A stretch of DNA of 64,000 bases from Gigaspora rosea (lineage: Eukaryota; Glomeromycota; Glomeromycetes; Diversisporales; Gigasporaceae). The stretch is taken from the NCBI GenBank assembly GCA_003550325.1, contig QKWP01000346.1, positions 45,031 through 109,030 on the forward strand. Reading direction: 5' to 3'. Position numbers and translations under genes: made by a program. Each line of letters opens with the position of its first letter. Positions within the stretch are counted from its first letter, which is position 1. The notes beneath the pieces are model-generated. The model was not told where the DNA came from. It did not search any database and was given only the letters and a program-made list of their open reading frames with translations. Shown piece by piece: positions 35,401-45,940 of the stretch.

Positions 35401-35700
35401 TATTTGGTTCAGTTTCTAATATTTTATTTAAATCTACAAGTGATACTTCATATTTATACATCATGCGATAAGTTTCCACACGATTTACTTAATGTTTCTA
35501 AATTATCTGGTTCAATTTCCAACGATTTATTTAAATCCGCAAGTGATGCTTCATATTTATTCATCATACGATAAGTTTCTCCACGAATTCATAATGCAAC
35601 TGCATTATTTGGTTCCATTTTTAATGATTATTTAAATCTGCAAGTGATTCTTTATACCCCTTCATCTTGCAATGAGTTTCTCCACGAATTCTTAATGCAA
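32425..35700 (-). pseudogene. TPR-repeat protein kinase, copy B (frameshifted)
   Basis: The N-terminal part (about 35,700 down to 33,980) is roughly 16 TPR-like units of 34 residues with consensus EESLADLNKSLEIEPNNA...LRNRGETYRMMNRY, interrupted by several frameshifts. A linker with the family EWIPFD motif follows. The kinase N-lobe has IGKGGFGTIYSATW and VALKTL (catalytic Lys). An intron begins after LKE at 33,550. The C-lobe reads IHCDFHSGNILL (catalytic loop), VTDLGLSKS (DFG variant), GVMPYIAPEILLGEEYTQAA and NRPSAKDI. Breaks include a missing base at the hinge near 33,175 (shared with copy A), a four-base insertion near 33,075, and a deletion near 32,790. Intact relatives are presumably Ser/Thr or Tyr-like signalling kinases. 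Copy A at 61,081-63,458 is its duplicate. Confidence 0.8.
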
Positions 35701-35704
35701 ATGT

Positions 35705-35880
35705 GTTATTTGTAGGCTTCCGCATGGGCCAGGGCTACCCACGGGTACCCTAAGGGTACCACTAGGGCCGGACTTGTGCATCAAATTACAAATTGCAGGC
35801 CCTTTATTATATGGGTAGGGCTTGGGTACCAATACTACCCAGCCCATATACCCGCAGTGTAGCCTGTTTATATTCACGTG
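35705..35880. mobile_element. GC-rich insertion at the end of the TPR array
   Basis: It is much richer in G and C than its surroundings, with GGGTACC and GGGCC words in both orientations (GGGCTACCCACGGGTACCC; GGGTAGGGCTTGGGTACC). It truncates the TPR array at its N-terminal side. The ends are imperfectly inverted (GTAGGCTTCCGC versus CAGGCTACACTGCGG). No coding potential. Confidence 0.55.
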
Positions 35881-36640
35881 ACTATCCACCAATTAAAACT
35901 TATATTGATCGATAATCTTTTCTTTATAATAATCCTATATACACAATATGAATAGGTTGGCTCTTTAATTTTTCTTTAATTTTATTTCTATGTGTATATT
36001 TAATTTGGTTATTAAATATTGTTGATCGATTTTGAAATTGTAATAAATGTGTAAAAATAGTATAAATGGTTTTTTTTATAATTTCAAAATTCGTAAAAAC
36101 TATTGTCAAATAAAATGGAAACATCAAATAAAGTGAAAACGGTGAATAAAGTGGAAATGTCGAATAAAGTGGAAATGTCGAATAAAGTGGAAATGTAGAA
36201 TAAAATAGTATAAAAAATGGGGTTTTTAAGTTTTTTTTTTAAATATGTATTTATAGTATATAGCAGATTATGCATCAAAGGGCTTAATAATTTTTATCTT
36301 TTTTTTAAGGTACAAAGTTTTTATTTGAATCAATTTCAGACACTTTCGAACACTTTACAAAAAAACAAATCCCTACTCTATTTATAAAATCCAAAAGAAA
36401 CAAAAAGAAGAAAATTGAAAGTAAGAAGAAATAACTATCATGCCACTTTTTCTATCTTTTTCAACTAATTGCTAATAAGGACTACCTTCCCTCACGGACA
36501 TATGCACTTAATTCCACTACCTCTAATTATCATTGTAAAAATTATGACACAGCCTCATGCTATACCTGATATGGCCTTGCAGGAATCAATTTTAAAATCA
36601 CAATTTAAATGATTTTTCTCTTTTTTAGTATTTTTTATTA
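35881..36640. other. AT-rich spacer with an 18-bp tandem repeat
   Basis: No gene seen. GAATAAAGTGGAAATGTC is repeated about 3.5 times at 36,128-36,200 with small changes. The short minus-strand open frame over it is repeat-derived. Confidence 0.65.
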
Positions 36641-37900
36641 TTAGGACAGCTTCTTTAGACAAAGAGCGCCTTTCTTCCAATTTTTCTCTTGATGACTTGT
36701 CCTTATTAAATTGTTCCAGACTTGATCTAATTCTTTTAGATCTTCTTTTCTTACTGATTTCTTTGCGATTAACAGCAAAGCTTTTATCCAGATCGAGGCT
36801 TGAGTACAGGGCTTGGTTATGGGGCCATGGGAACTTTTATATGGGACCAGATCAAGGAAAGTTTTTTTTAGGTTTATTAGAAATGTGACCATTTTAGCGA
36901 GGTCATATGGATCGCGTGTGTCATAGAGATTCGATCTACTGAGGTTACATGTTTGCTAGAAGCTCTTTTGTTCATAGATATGGTTTTCACAGGATTTCAG
37001 GTTATTTCCAACAATTCTCCCTACCTTAATTTTTTTTACATCCTGTGAAAATAACTTTACCAAATTTTCTTCTCTATTTTACTAATTTTTGATGTTTCTT
37101 TTTATGTTTCTTGATCAAAAACTTATGCACAACTAACACAAAAAAATTATTCAATTCAACACAAAAAAAATTTGGTTATCCTAACTAACACAACAAACAA
37201 AACCAAAAAAACAAAAATCACACCTATATTTTCATGAAGGGTTCTCCTTGTCATATAGGGTGCAAACAATAGAAACAGCCCTTTTTTACATATATCTTAT
37301 GTTGAGATAATTGAGTTTAATCATTTGTTTTGATTTTCAGACTGATCCGGGAATGATTGGTTTAAGGTAGCAGGTGACTATCGGATAGTCTTGTGATGTG
37401 TTGGCTCTACGAAGCCTTGTGTAATTTTTCTTTTACATTATCTTGATTTTTTATTATGCAAACCGACTTTCACTTATAATTGAAAAATGTTAATCATGCC
37501 AAAATTTATATGAATCTAATAAAAACTCATTTTTCAAAAAATGTAAAAAAGGGCTGTTTCTATTGTCTGCACCCCATATGATCCTTAACCCTGATAGGGC
37601 TGTCGCGACTGACCTTTCTGAGTGTTTTTTTTTTACATTTATATCTAATTTTAATTAAGTTTGACCTCTCCTCTTGCTCATGAATCTTTTTTAGTAGGCT
37701 TAAGTTGAAGGGTGTGGAAATGACCTTTCCCTCCAATGTTCTTAACTTATAAGTATCGTTGAATAATCATTCATGGACATAGTACAGGCCTTTACACTTT
37801 GGGGTAAATTTTCACTCTGGGAATAACTTTTTCAGACTTCTTTCAAGAGAACTTTATCTCCTATTTCGAACCCAGTGCTGGTATGGGACTTTCAATTTTG
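36641..37900 (-). pseudogene. Ty3/gypsy-like retrotransposon remnant, interrupted
   Basis: On the minus strand near 37,880-37,800 the sequence reads FEIGDKVLLKEV, typical of the C-terminal GPF/Y region of Ty3-type integrases, with YQN and KSYSQSENLPQ around it. Stops follow. A TIR element (37,252-37,580) splits the remnant. A further 83-codon minus-strand open frame at 36,641-36,892 (containing LKELDQVWNNLIRTSHQEKN) lies downstream; I do not recognise it and cannot prove it belongs to the same element. No LTR pair was found. Confidence 0.45.
37252..37580. mobile_element. TIR element with 40-bp termini
   Basis: Left AGGGTGCAAACAATAGAAAC and right (inverse) GGGGTGCAGACAATAGAAAC, both continuing AGCCCTTTTTTACAT. 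ATAT lies outside both ends. The interior is non-coding. ATAT flanks are also seen at the GGGCCC element, perhaps a shared target preference. Confidence 0.8.
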
Positions 37901-38514
37901 GTAGACTTTATTTTTTTCTTGTGACATACCTGTCCAATAATATTATAGAGTAAATTTTAGGGCTACCAGCACTAGCTTTTGCCTGGAAGGACCTAAATTG
38001 GTACATTAAATTTAAAACAAAAAATCTAATGATAGAAAAGCTTAAAAAAAATTTTTTTTCTGAATAAAAATAAGAATAAAACAAATAAATCTATTACTTT
38101 TAGCATTTGGACTAATAATACTTGCCGAAATGACAAAACCTGACAAAACCATAAGTTTCGTCATTGACGAAACTTGACAAAACTTATAGTTTTGTCCTTT
38201 CGTCAAGGCAAAATTAGTTTCGCCAGGCATCTATAATATGGGCAGCAAAGCTGCCCACATGATTATGTTCTAGTAATACTATAATTATATATTTATTTCA
38301 TAATCTTCACACTACATAATCAGTGTTATTGATACCAAAATAGTTTTTAACTGCATATACATCAAAAAAGCAACATAGACACTACTAGCCAAACATATTT
38401 TGTTTTTTTGTCTTGTACAAAATACAAACTTTTCAAAGCAAAATCAGCCATACACCCATCAAACATCAAATAATGTGAAGCTTCATTCCTCATTCTAAAA
38501 CCAATTCAGAATTT
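37901..38514. other. No gene seen
   Basis: AT-rich. A short inverted pair around 38,125-38,200 (CAAAACCATAAGTTTCGTCA with TGACGAAACTTGACAAAACT) makes a hairpin of about 60 bp. The minus-strand open frame across it is short and unrecognised. Confidence 0.5.
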
Positions 38515-39278
38515 TTAAGGGTAGAGGGTATGTAGGCAGCCGTCAATAGAAATCAAGCAAATCAACATTTGAAAAAAAATCAATTCCTTAACTTTCACAG
38601 CTTATATCTCAATGAATTTTAAAGCTATCTTAATGATTTAATATTCAAAAGAAAGCTTACGATCTAAGCTTTCTTTTGAATATTAAATCATTAAGATAGC
38701 TTTAAAATTCATTGAGATATAAGCTGTGAAAGTTAAGGAATTAATTTTTTTCAAATGTTGATTTGCTTGATTTCTATTGATGGCTACCCATGTAGATCAT
38801 TTCTATTAATAAACGAGTGACCAAAAATATTTTATTGCGAATTTAAAAGTTGCTACATATAAAAGTTAATTTTTTACTATATAAATTGTATTTATGTACT
38901 AAGTAAAAATTGTTCGTAATAAAAAATTACACATATTATAAAAATTGTTATTAATTTTGAATAAAATTTGATAAAGTTTTTATAGTATCAACTTTTGTGG
39001 GGGCGGGTCTATTCTGCGGGGGCGATCACAAATTGGCCAATCAAATCACGTGTAAACAATAAGTAAAATAGGGTCGCGAAGATAAAAACAACTATATCTT
39101 CAGTTCTACTGGGCCAATTTTAATGATTCGACCACCGTTAGAATCAGAAATACCTCCTCTATAAATTTATTTAAAAATTTAATATGATTACTTAATAAAA
39201 AATTTCTTTAATATTAAATATAAAATTTTTAGTAACTAGTTTATTAATAGAAATGATTTACATACCCTCTACCCTTAA
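38515..39278. mobile_element. TTAA-flanked TIR element containing a 125-bp-arm palindrome
   Basis: The outer TIRs GGGTAGAGGGTATGTA and inverse TACATACCCTCTACCC are each flanked by TTAA (38,515-38,518 and 39,275-39,278). Inside, 38,540-38,785 is a nearly perfect palindrome with arms of about 120 bp and a five-base loop centred on 38,662. The TTAA flank could indicate a piggyBac-like or similar mechanism, but no transposase is present. Confidence 0.75.
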
Positions 39279-39498
39279 ACTAAAATAAGTTTATAAACTA
39301 TTACACACACGATTCGCACAGCTCTATTACAATAAAAAGTATAAATATAGCCAGTACTCCATAAAAATTTTTTTGGGGGTGCATGCTCAGAATATCGGAT
39401 ATATCGGCACACGCCAATCAGAGATAGTTCAGATAGCTCAATACTATATAAAAAAAAAGTTTTATGAAGATCCTTTCCTTTTTATCTTAAAAGGAAAT

Positions 39499-39567
39499 AT
39501 GGAGGGTCATGAGCAAGGCAATAAACCAATAACCCAACCGGCACATGCTCAAACAGTAACTTACAAG
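39499..39567 (+). CDS. Possible orphan first exon
   Basis: An ATG at 39,499 opens MEGHEQGNKPITQPAHAQTV followed by TYK, ending at AAG|GTAATG, a plausible splice donor. A TATATAAAA-like box lies about 45 bp upstream. The intron side is immediately hit by a GC-rich TIR element, and I found no convincing second exon downstream. It may be chance. Confidence 0.2.
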
Positions 39568-39583
39568 GTAATGATCAAAAGTA

Positions 39584-39846
39584 GGGTGTGCAATGGGCCG
39601 GGCCGAACCCAATAATTTGCAGGTTGGGCTGGGTTTGGGCTGGGCCTGGGCCTGAATTTTCAGGCCCATAAATTAATTGGGCTGGGCTTGTAAAAACGGG
39701 TTGAGATTGGGCCGGGTTAAACCCGATAATTTATATAGGTTTAGCCTTGTTCGGGCCAAACCCGGGCCTAGATTTTTAATTCTACAATGAATTGGGTTGG
39801 GCCCAGGTTGGGCTCATAATTTAACGAGTTGGCCCATTGCACACCC
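39584..39846. mobile_element. GC-rich TIR element
   Basis: Ends GGGTGTGCAATGGGCC and GGCCCATTGCACACCC. The interior is a run of GGGCTGGGC, GGCCCGGG and CAGGCCC words in both orientations. It stands out from the AT-rich surroundings. No coding potential. Confidence 0.75.
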
Positions 39847-40785
39847 AGGGTTAACGCAGAATTCCCTAATCACATGATAAAAATTTTAAAAACGTAGTGA
39901 TAAACATACCAAAAGTATACTTGGCCTTGAATAATTTTAGAGAATGCTGTCTAATAATTCATATTACGTCTAGGTTTCATATTTTATTTGATTTCTTTTG
40001 ACAATGCTATTGAAATATCATTAAATAATCAACCAAATAAAAGCATTCCGATTTAAACTTCCATTGCTTCCATTTATCTATGGTACTATCAGTGTTGGCA
40101 AATAGAACATTAGAACAAAAGTTCAATATTTTGTCAATATAAAACAAAATTTTATTAAAAATTTGTAATATATTTGTTAGAACATTAGTAAAATAATAAC
40201 TTTAAAATATTTTTATATTTAATTAATAAAGCTTAATACTACAAATTCCCAATAGAAAAATAAAAAAAATGAATAGAATTATAAGCCAATAGAACAAACA
40301 TAGTAAATGTGACAACTTGGTATTATATATTCATTATTTATACTAGGTTATCAGAATCTGTCCGAGCCGATTTTTAATTTCAATCAAAAGTAACAATGAA
40401 CGAGCGGTAAACTAATCCGATTTTTCGTATCTATGCCCCAATTCTATTCGTGCGTATTAAGCATATTCTTACATTCTTACACTGCTATCCATTGACCTTT
40501 TCCTATGCCTGATCAATTTCCAAAAGTCTTTAATTCTGACCGAAATTCAAATATGACAATTTTTTGAAAAGCTTATAATATATTGTCACACAAGTATGTT
40601 TTACTGACTTCACAATAAATTTTGAGTAAATCTTCCCTGAACTCTGATATGGTTCGTTAAATCAAACTGATGATTAAAACTAATATATGGATTTTAATAT
40701 TTTGCATTTAATGTTTCAAGCGAATCCGACAAATTCACTCCAAATACGCTGCTTAACTGTTAATATGCTTTTTTAAGAGGAACCT
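39847..40785. other. No gene seen
   Basis: AT-rich sequence downstream of the Sel1-kinase gene. AGAACATTAG occurs at 40,105 and 40,181. It probably contains the 3' untranslated region of the Sel1-kinase gene at its right end. Confidence 0.5.
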
Positions 40786-43406
40786 TTATTCAAATGCATT
40801 AGTATAACTGATTACTTCCTTACACTTTTCAATATCTTCAATTGAAATAATTTCATTTTCGGCTACGTGTTCAAGTGACTGTTGGTTAATAATATAATTA
40901 ATGAAGTTACTAGTATAAATCGTGCTATCTTTTATATCATTAATAGAAATAATTTCATTTTCGGCTACGTGTTCAAATGACTGTTGGTTAATATAATTAA
41001 TGAAGTTGCTAGTAAAAATCGTACTATCTTCTATAATATTGAAGTCATTATTTTCGATCACCATTTCTTTATCAGATTTTAAAAATTCAGTTAAATTTTC
41101 AATACTATTTTTCCATTTTAAAATCGTTTCATGAATTTCTATAGCTGATGGACGATTGTTTGGATCTTTATCCCAACATTTATTTAAAAGTTCTGCATAA
41201 CATGTTGCTGTACCTTTCAAAATATTTGGCCTTAATTCTTTAAAACAAATTTCTATAGTTAAGCTTGAATCGTCATCTTTATAGTCGGAAAATACAGGAT
41301 TTCCTGAAGAAATCTCCCACATAATCATTCCAAAAGAATAAATATCTGATGCTTTAGTAAATTGTTTTCCTTGTAAAACTTCTGGTGCTACATACGGTAA
41401 AGCTCCATAAATTCCCCCTGATTCTTTGTCCAATGTTTTATTAACTGATATTGCAATTCCTAAATTGCCGATATATGCGTTATATAAGTCATTTTGAAAT
41501 ATATTACCACTATGTAAATCACAGTGAATGATATCATAAGAATGAATTAATTGAAGATCGAATGCGATATAAGATAATAATTCTAATTTTTTTATCGCAT
41601 TTCATTCTTGCAACTTCGTAAAGATTCTCACGTAAGGATCCCCTTTCTGCAAATTGCATAACTAAAGTATAATCATCTGTGTATTCATCTTTTGATATTC
41701 CATGACATTGTAAAAATGTAGGATTATTGGATCCAATATTTGAATATGCAATTAACTATAATTTATTAATAACTAATAGTAATGACTAAAATTATAAAGT
41801 TTGAGTTTATCAAATATTTACCTCTTTTATAAGTTCTTCGCAGCTATTTTTGGATCCATGGAATAATTTAAGTGCAACAAGTTGTCCTATAGGATCGTCA
41901 TTTGTATTTCTGCTACGCCAAGTAGCAGAATACACAGTTGCAAACCCACCTTTTCCAATTTTTCTAAAAATTTCTAATTCATTAAATGAAATCCATGAAA
42001 TTAATAATTTATTGTCTGATAATAATTGTTTCAATGAATCATTAGGATTTTCAGAATCAACTTTCTTTCCGGAAGTATTGTTTTTCGCTTTTTGCAGCCA
42101 TTCGATAGCTTTTTCTTGATTAGGCAAGGTTCCACAGCCATTTCGATAACATAATCCAAGATTAAATTGTCCATTGTAATTACCATTTTCAGCCAATCTT
42201 GAATACCATTCAAATGCCTTTTTTTCATCCTTAGCTATGCATCTGCCATATTGATAAAGCATCGCGAGATAATGTTGTCCAGCCGAATTGCCACCTTCAG
42301 CAGATTTCAAATACCACCCAAATGCCTTGTTTTCATTCTTATCTGTGCCTATGCCTTCATGATAACATATCGCGACATTATATTGTCCATTCGAATTGTC
42401 ACCTTCAGCAGATTTCAAATACCACTCAAATGCCTTTTTTCATCCTTTTCTGTGCCTATGCCTTTATGATAACATATCGCAAGATTATATTGTCCGTTCG
42501 AATTGCCACCTTCAGCAGATTTCAAATACCACTCAAGTGCCTTTTTTTCATCCTTCTCTGTGCCTATGCCATTTCCGTAGCAAATTCCAACATTATATTG
42601 TCCATTCGAATTGCCACCTTCAGCGGATTTCAAATACCACTCAAATACCTTTTTTTCATCCTTTTCTATACCTATGCCATTTTGATAACACTCTCCGAGA
42701 TTATTTTGTCCATTCGAATTGCCACCTTCAGCAGATTTCAAATACCACCCAAATGCCTTTATTTCATCCTTCTCTGTGCCTATGCCATTTCTGTAGCAAA
42801 TTCCAACATTAAATTGTCCATCCGAATTGCCACCTTCAGCAGATTTCAAATACCACTCAAATGCCTTTTTTTCATCCTTCTCTGTGGCTATGCCATTTTC
42901 GTAGCAAATTCCAATATTAAATTGTCCATTCGAATTGCCACTTTCAGCAGATTTCAAATACCACTCAAATGCCTTTTTTCATCCTTCTCTGTGCCTATGC
43001 CATTATCATAGCAGTCTCCAACATTAAATTGTCCATTTGAATTGCCACCTTCAGCAGATTTCAAATACCACTCAAATGCCTTTTTTTCATCCTTGCTTGT
43101 GCCTATGCAATTTTCATAACACTTTCCAAGATTATTTTGCCCATCCGAATTACCATCTTCAGCAGATTTCAAATACCTCTCAAATGCCTTTTTTTCATCC
43201 TTGCTTGTGCCTATGCCATTTTCATAACATTTTCCAAGATTATTTTGCCCATTTGAATTGCCACCTTCAGCAGATTTTAAATACCATTCAAATGCCTTTT
43301 TTTCATCCTTCCCTGTGCCTATACCATATTCATAACACATCGCGAGATAATACTGTCCATCAGAATTACCATCTTCAGCATATTTCAGCAAAAATTCAAA
43401 ATCCAT
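40786..43406 (-). pseudogene. Sel1-repeat protein kinase (12 Sel1 repeats, three frameshifts)
   Basis: From MDFEFLLKYAEDGNSDGQ there are 12 Sel1 repeats of 36 residues (consensus KSAEGGNSNGQ...GIGTEKDEKKAFEWYL), then a kinase domain with IGKGGFATVYSATW and VALKLF (catalytic Lys). An intron lies at 41,756-41,821 (GTAAAT...TATAG). The C-lobe has IIHCDLHSGNIF, GALPYVAPEVLQGKQF and NRPSAIEI. The DFG-equivalent reads IGNLG, with Asp replaced by Asn near 41,465, which should impair Mg binding. Frame is lost at 42,973 and 42,433, both where a T7 run (as in the other repeats) is T6, and at 41,587-41,593, where an A7 run needs to be A6. The tail contains a tandem duplication of about 30 residues (STIFTSNFINYI / STIYTSNFINYI). 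It may be a recent pseudogene or contain homopolymer sequencing errors; the rest is well conserved. Confidence 0.8.
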
Positions 43407-43522
43407 GATAACTTTGAGTTAAAGATATGCTAGATAATAAATTTTTTACATATATATGCCTTACATAGTGAAGCGGGGAATTATTTCCGCAATTGTATGC
43501 ATTGATGATCATTGATAATTTT

Positions 43523-43810
43523 AGGGGTCGTCTAAAGCGGAGACAAATCATGTGATCAGCCGCCAATCAAATTATAGAATTTTGACGATCTTCGGCGAAG
43601 CAAAAATGAAAGAGAAGCGAAAACCTTGAAAAATACAAAAAACGGCAGTCTAAACCTACCTCGATGTGTTAATCAAAAATGTCGGGAAGGCAATTTTGCT
43701 TATATATATTTACCTAAAACCTAATCTAACCCAAATATAGGACGACCCTAACCCTAAAGTTAATTGAAAAAATTATTAAATATGAGTTGTCTCCGCTTTA
43801 GACGTCCCCT
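43523..43810. mobile_element. TIR element with CCCTAACCCTAA interior
   Basis: Termini AGGGGTCGTCTAAAGCGGAG and inverse (AGGGGACGTCTAAAGCGGAG), flanked by AATTTT on both sides. The interior contains TCGGGAAGGCAATTTTGCTT and CGACCCTAACCCTAAAG. 288 bp, non-coding. Confidence 0.85.
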
Positions 43811-44214
43811 AATTTTAGTAATTTCACAATTCGTGATTTGTCAATTGCCAATTTTATAAATCATGCAGAAGTTACATTTTTGATATATCGTCTCAAGTTT
43901 TTACTCTTGCACAATGATATATTTAGAGATTGAGCACTACTCGGCAATCTGGGAACGTTATTTGATGCCTTGCCAGAATAAATTTACTTAATCAGTTGAC
44001 CCGATTAAAAAACATGTATCAATAACCTGATTTATGATTTGCTAAATAAAAAGGATCGACGGATCAAGATATGCTGTGTAATGAGTTTGTCATGTGGTGT
44101 AAGTAGCCTTTACTATAAACGGTTGGTAGTTCTACTGTTTACGGTAATTTGTGCTATGCTTGTGCATTTGATCATAGAAATAATCCTCGCAATATTCACA
44201 TGTACTGTACATGT
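43811..44214. other. No supported gene
   Basis: A 77-codon plus-strand frame begins at 44,039 (hydrophobic, LVVLLFTVICAMLVHLII) but resembles nothing I know and runs into the inverted repeat described next. Left as unannotated. Confidence 0.4.
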
Positions 44215-45045
44215 TATCAACAATCAGTTTAATCACAAACATAGAGCAAGACATATAGTAAAAAATCATTAGTGAAGATTTTTTTTAAAGTTGATTTTAA
44301 AATTCTTGATTTATAATAAATTATTAATAAAAAACGTTTTTGCGCAAACTTTAATAACTTCTGCTATATTAATTTTTTTTTAATTTCGCAAATGGATTTT
44401 TATTCTTTCAGAGTGCCTCTATTAAGTAATAACCGCATATTTTTAATATATTAATATTTTTCATCGAATTTATAGTATCGTGATCCATCAACAACTGGAA
44501 GGTATGTTCAATCGTTATGATATCAAGACACATCCAAATATGGATGCAGAACTTCAGCAAGCTCGAATTCAAATTTCAGGTCCAAATAGTGAAATTGAAA
44601 ATATAGCTCAAGAAAAACTTCAACATATTCGAAAAGAATTAAGAAGTTCTATTGGCGGTATAGAGTCAGAAAGCTTTACAGAAAATGCACAAACTATATT
44701 AGATACTTTTCTGATCTGGCGTCATTGATAAAATGATATTAATATATGTTTAATAAATACAAGTTGACGTAGTACTAAATAAAAACCATTAAACATTTAA
44801 AATATGTGGTTATTACTTGATAGAAACACTCTTAAAGAATAAATGTCAACTTGCAGAATTAAAAAAATTTAATATAACAGAGGTTATTAAAGTTTGTGTG
44901 AAGACATTCTTTATTAATAACTTAATATAATTTGAAATTTTCAAAAATCAATTAAAAAAATCTTCATTAATGATTTTTACTATATGTCTTGCCATATATT
45001 TGTGATTAAACTTATTGTTAACACCCAATGTTACATGTTACATGT
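44215..45045. mobile_element. Foldback element framing a short ORF
   Basis: The left arm (44,215-44,455) and the right arm (about 44,800-45,045) are inverted copies: GACATATAGTAAAAAATCAT matches GACATATAGTAAAAATCATT, AACTTTAATAACTTCTG matches AACTTTAATAACCTCTG, and TTATTCTTTCAGAGTG matches TTATTCTTTAAGAGTG. The arms are diverged by perhaps 15-20 percent. The loop holds an open reading frame. Confidence 0.7.
44480..44728 (+). CDS. Short hypothetical protein or exon inside a foldback element
   Basis: 82 codons, beginning MIHQQLEGMFNRYDIKTHPN and containing IENIAQEKLQHIRKELRSSI before ending LIWRH. The composition (Gln, Glu and Ser rich, predicted helical, few Phe or Lys runs) looks like real protein rather than AT-rich noise. 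A possible 3' splice site (TTTATAG at 44,469-44,475) lies just upstream in the same frame, so it could be a last exon. No family recognised. It occupies the loop between long inverted repeats, suggesting a captured gene fragment or a small element-encoded protein. Confidence 0.4.
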   Translation: MIHQQLEGMFNRYDIKTHPNMDAELQQARIQISGPNSEIENIAQEKLQHIRKELRSSIGGIESESFTENAQTILDTFLIWRH

Positions 45046-45432
45046 ACATGTACTTAGCGAAAAAAAAAATAAACAATTTTTCGAATCATTAAAAAGAATC
45101 AGTGCATATCGAAACATATATTTTTGTTGCTTTTATGGACATTTTATCCTATATTTATTTATAGCATTAAGTGCATTCTCTTTTTTTTTGTTTTTTTTTT
45201 CATTAGATTTTTACTGGCTTGATGAATTAATAATCACTGATCTTCAAAGAAATAGTGAGAAGCCGTAATGAAGGATTTGAATGATTAATGATTATTTGAT
45301 TATTATTATACACGGTAAACCGGTTTCTACAGGAAGATTTAATCAATTTACTCAAGATCACTAAAACTTTACTATTTATAGAACAGGTTAGCTAATCTCA
45401 GTATATGTGAGTACATTGGATTTATTTATGTA
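45046..45432. other. No gene seen
   Basis: AT-rich with a T-rich open frame (44,984-45,268) that overlaps the right foldback arm and looks like low-complexity translation. Confidence 0.5.
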
Positions 45433-45600
45433 AGGGTGCTGACATTTATTACCTAATATCCATTTACTATAGGGGCTTACCCCCCACCCCCAGATAAGAT
45501 CTATAAATAGAATTTTGGCCAATTAAATTTAACTAACTAAGGTAAGATTTTTCTTGACCCCCCACCCCCTAAAATATTACCTAATAAATGTCAGCGCCCT
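45433..45600. mobile_element. Small TIR element (MITE), 168 bp
   Basis: Left AGGGTGCTGACATTTATTA and right (inverse) AGGGCGCTGACATTTATTA, followed inside by ACCTAATAT or GGTAATAT. Two C-rich runs (CCCCCCACCCCC) lie in the interior. Target duplication is not obvious. Confidence 0.75.
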
Positions 45601-45714
45601 AAACAATCATTGATACATAATCGTATGATAGCATGATTTGCATTGTGATAGTTTATAATTATTGAATTCCTATATCATTACTATTTCGCGCCTGTTTATT
45701 TTTTATCCATCATA

Positions 45715-45940
45715 AGGACCAATCAACTCACTGACAATCATTTCATAGTGGTAAAGTTTAATCTGGAAGTTTAAACCTCTACAAGTTCATTTCACCGAGT
45801 CTATTTAACTAAAATTCATTTTGCAGACAAAGTAATTCTGGTTATTATCGTTAGGGTCAAGTTAGAATTAGTTAAAGTTAGTGTAATTTATAATAAAAGA
45901 AAAAAAACTTTTCAGTGAAATAAGCTTCGATTGGTAAAGC
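45715..45940. mobile_element. Decayed CCGACA foldback element
   Basis: It retains CACTGACAATCATTTCA, CATTTCACCGAG, and the same centre as the element at 29,165 (GACAAAGTAATTCTGGT then GTTAGAATTAG). Most CCGACA copies are mutated. Confidence 0.6.

Larger units (their letters stand above)
28850..35700. repeat. Segmental duplication, copy 2
   Basis: Collinear with copy 3 (58,680-63,470) through non-coding DNA and into the TPR-kinase pseudogene, and with copy 1 up to about 31,320. It differs by private insertions at about 29,125-29,625 (with a CCGACA foldback) and 29,955-30,490 (a GGGCCC element). Confidence 0.85.

Noticed and set aside
34168..35574. Plus-strand open frames opposite the TPR array (also at 62,567-62,983)
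   Set aside because: Antisense shadows of the 102-bp TPR repeat; no resemblance to any family.
42322..43011. Plus-strand open frames of up to 229 codons opposite the Sel1 repeats
   Set aside because: They are the antisense reading of a 108-bp coding repeat; the minus strand gives clear Sel1 consensus and these show only repeat-period text.
44039..44272. 77-codon hydrophobic frame resembling a membrane segment
   Set aside because: Runs into the inverted-repeat arm, has no partner exons and no recognisable family.
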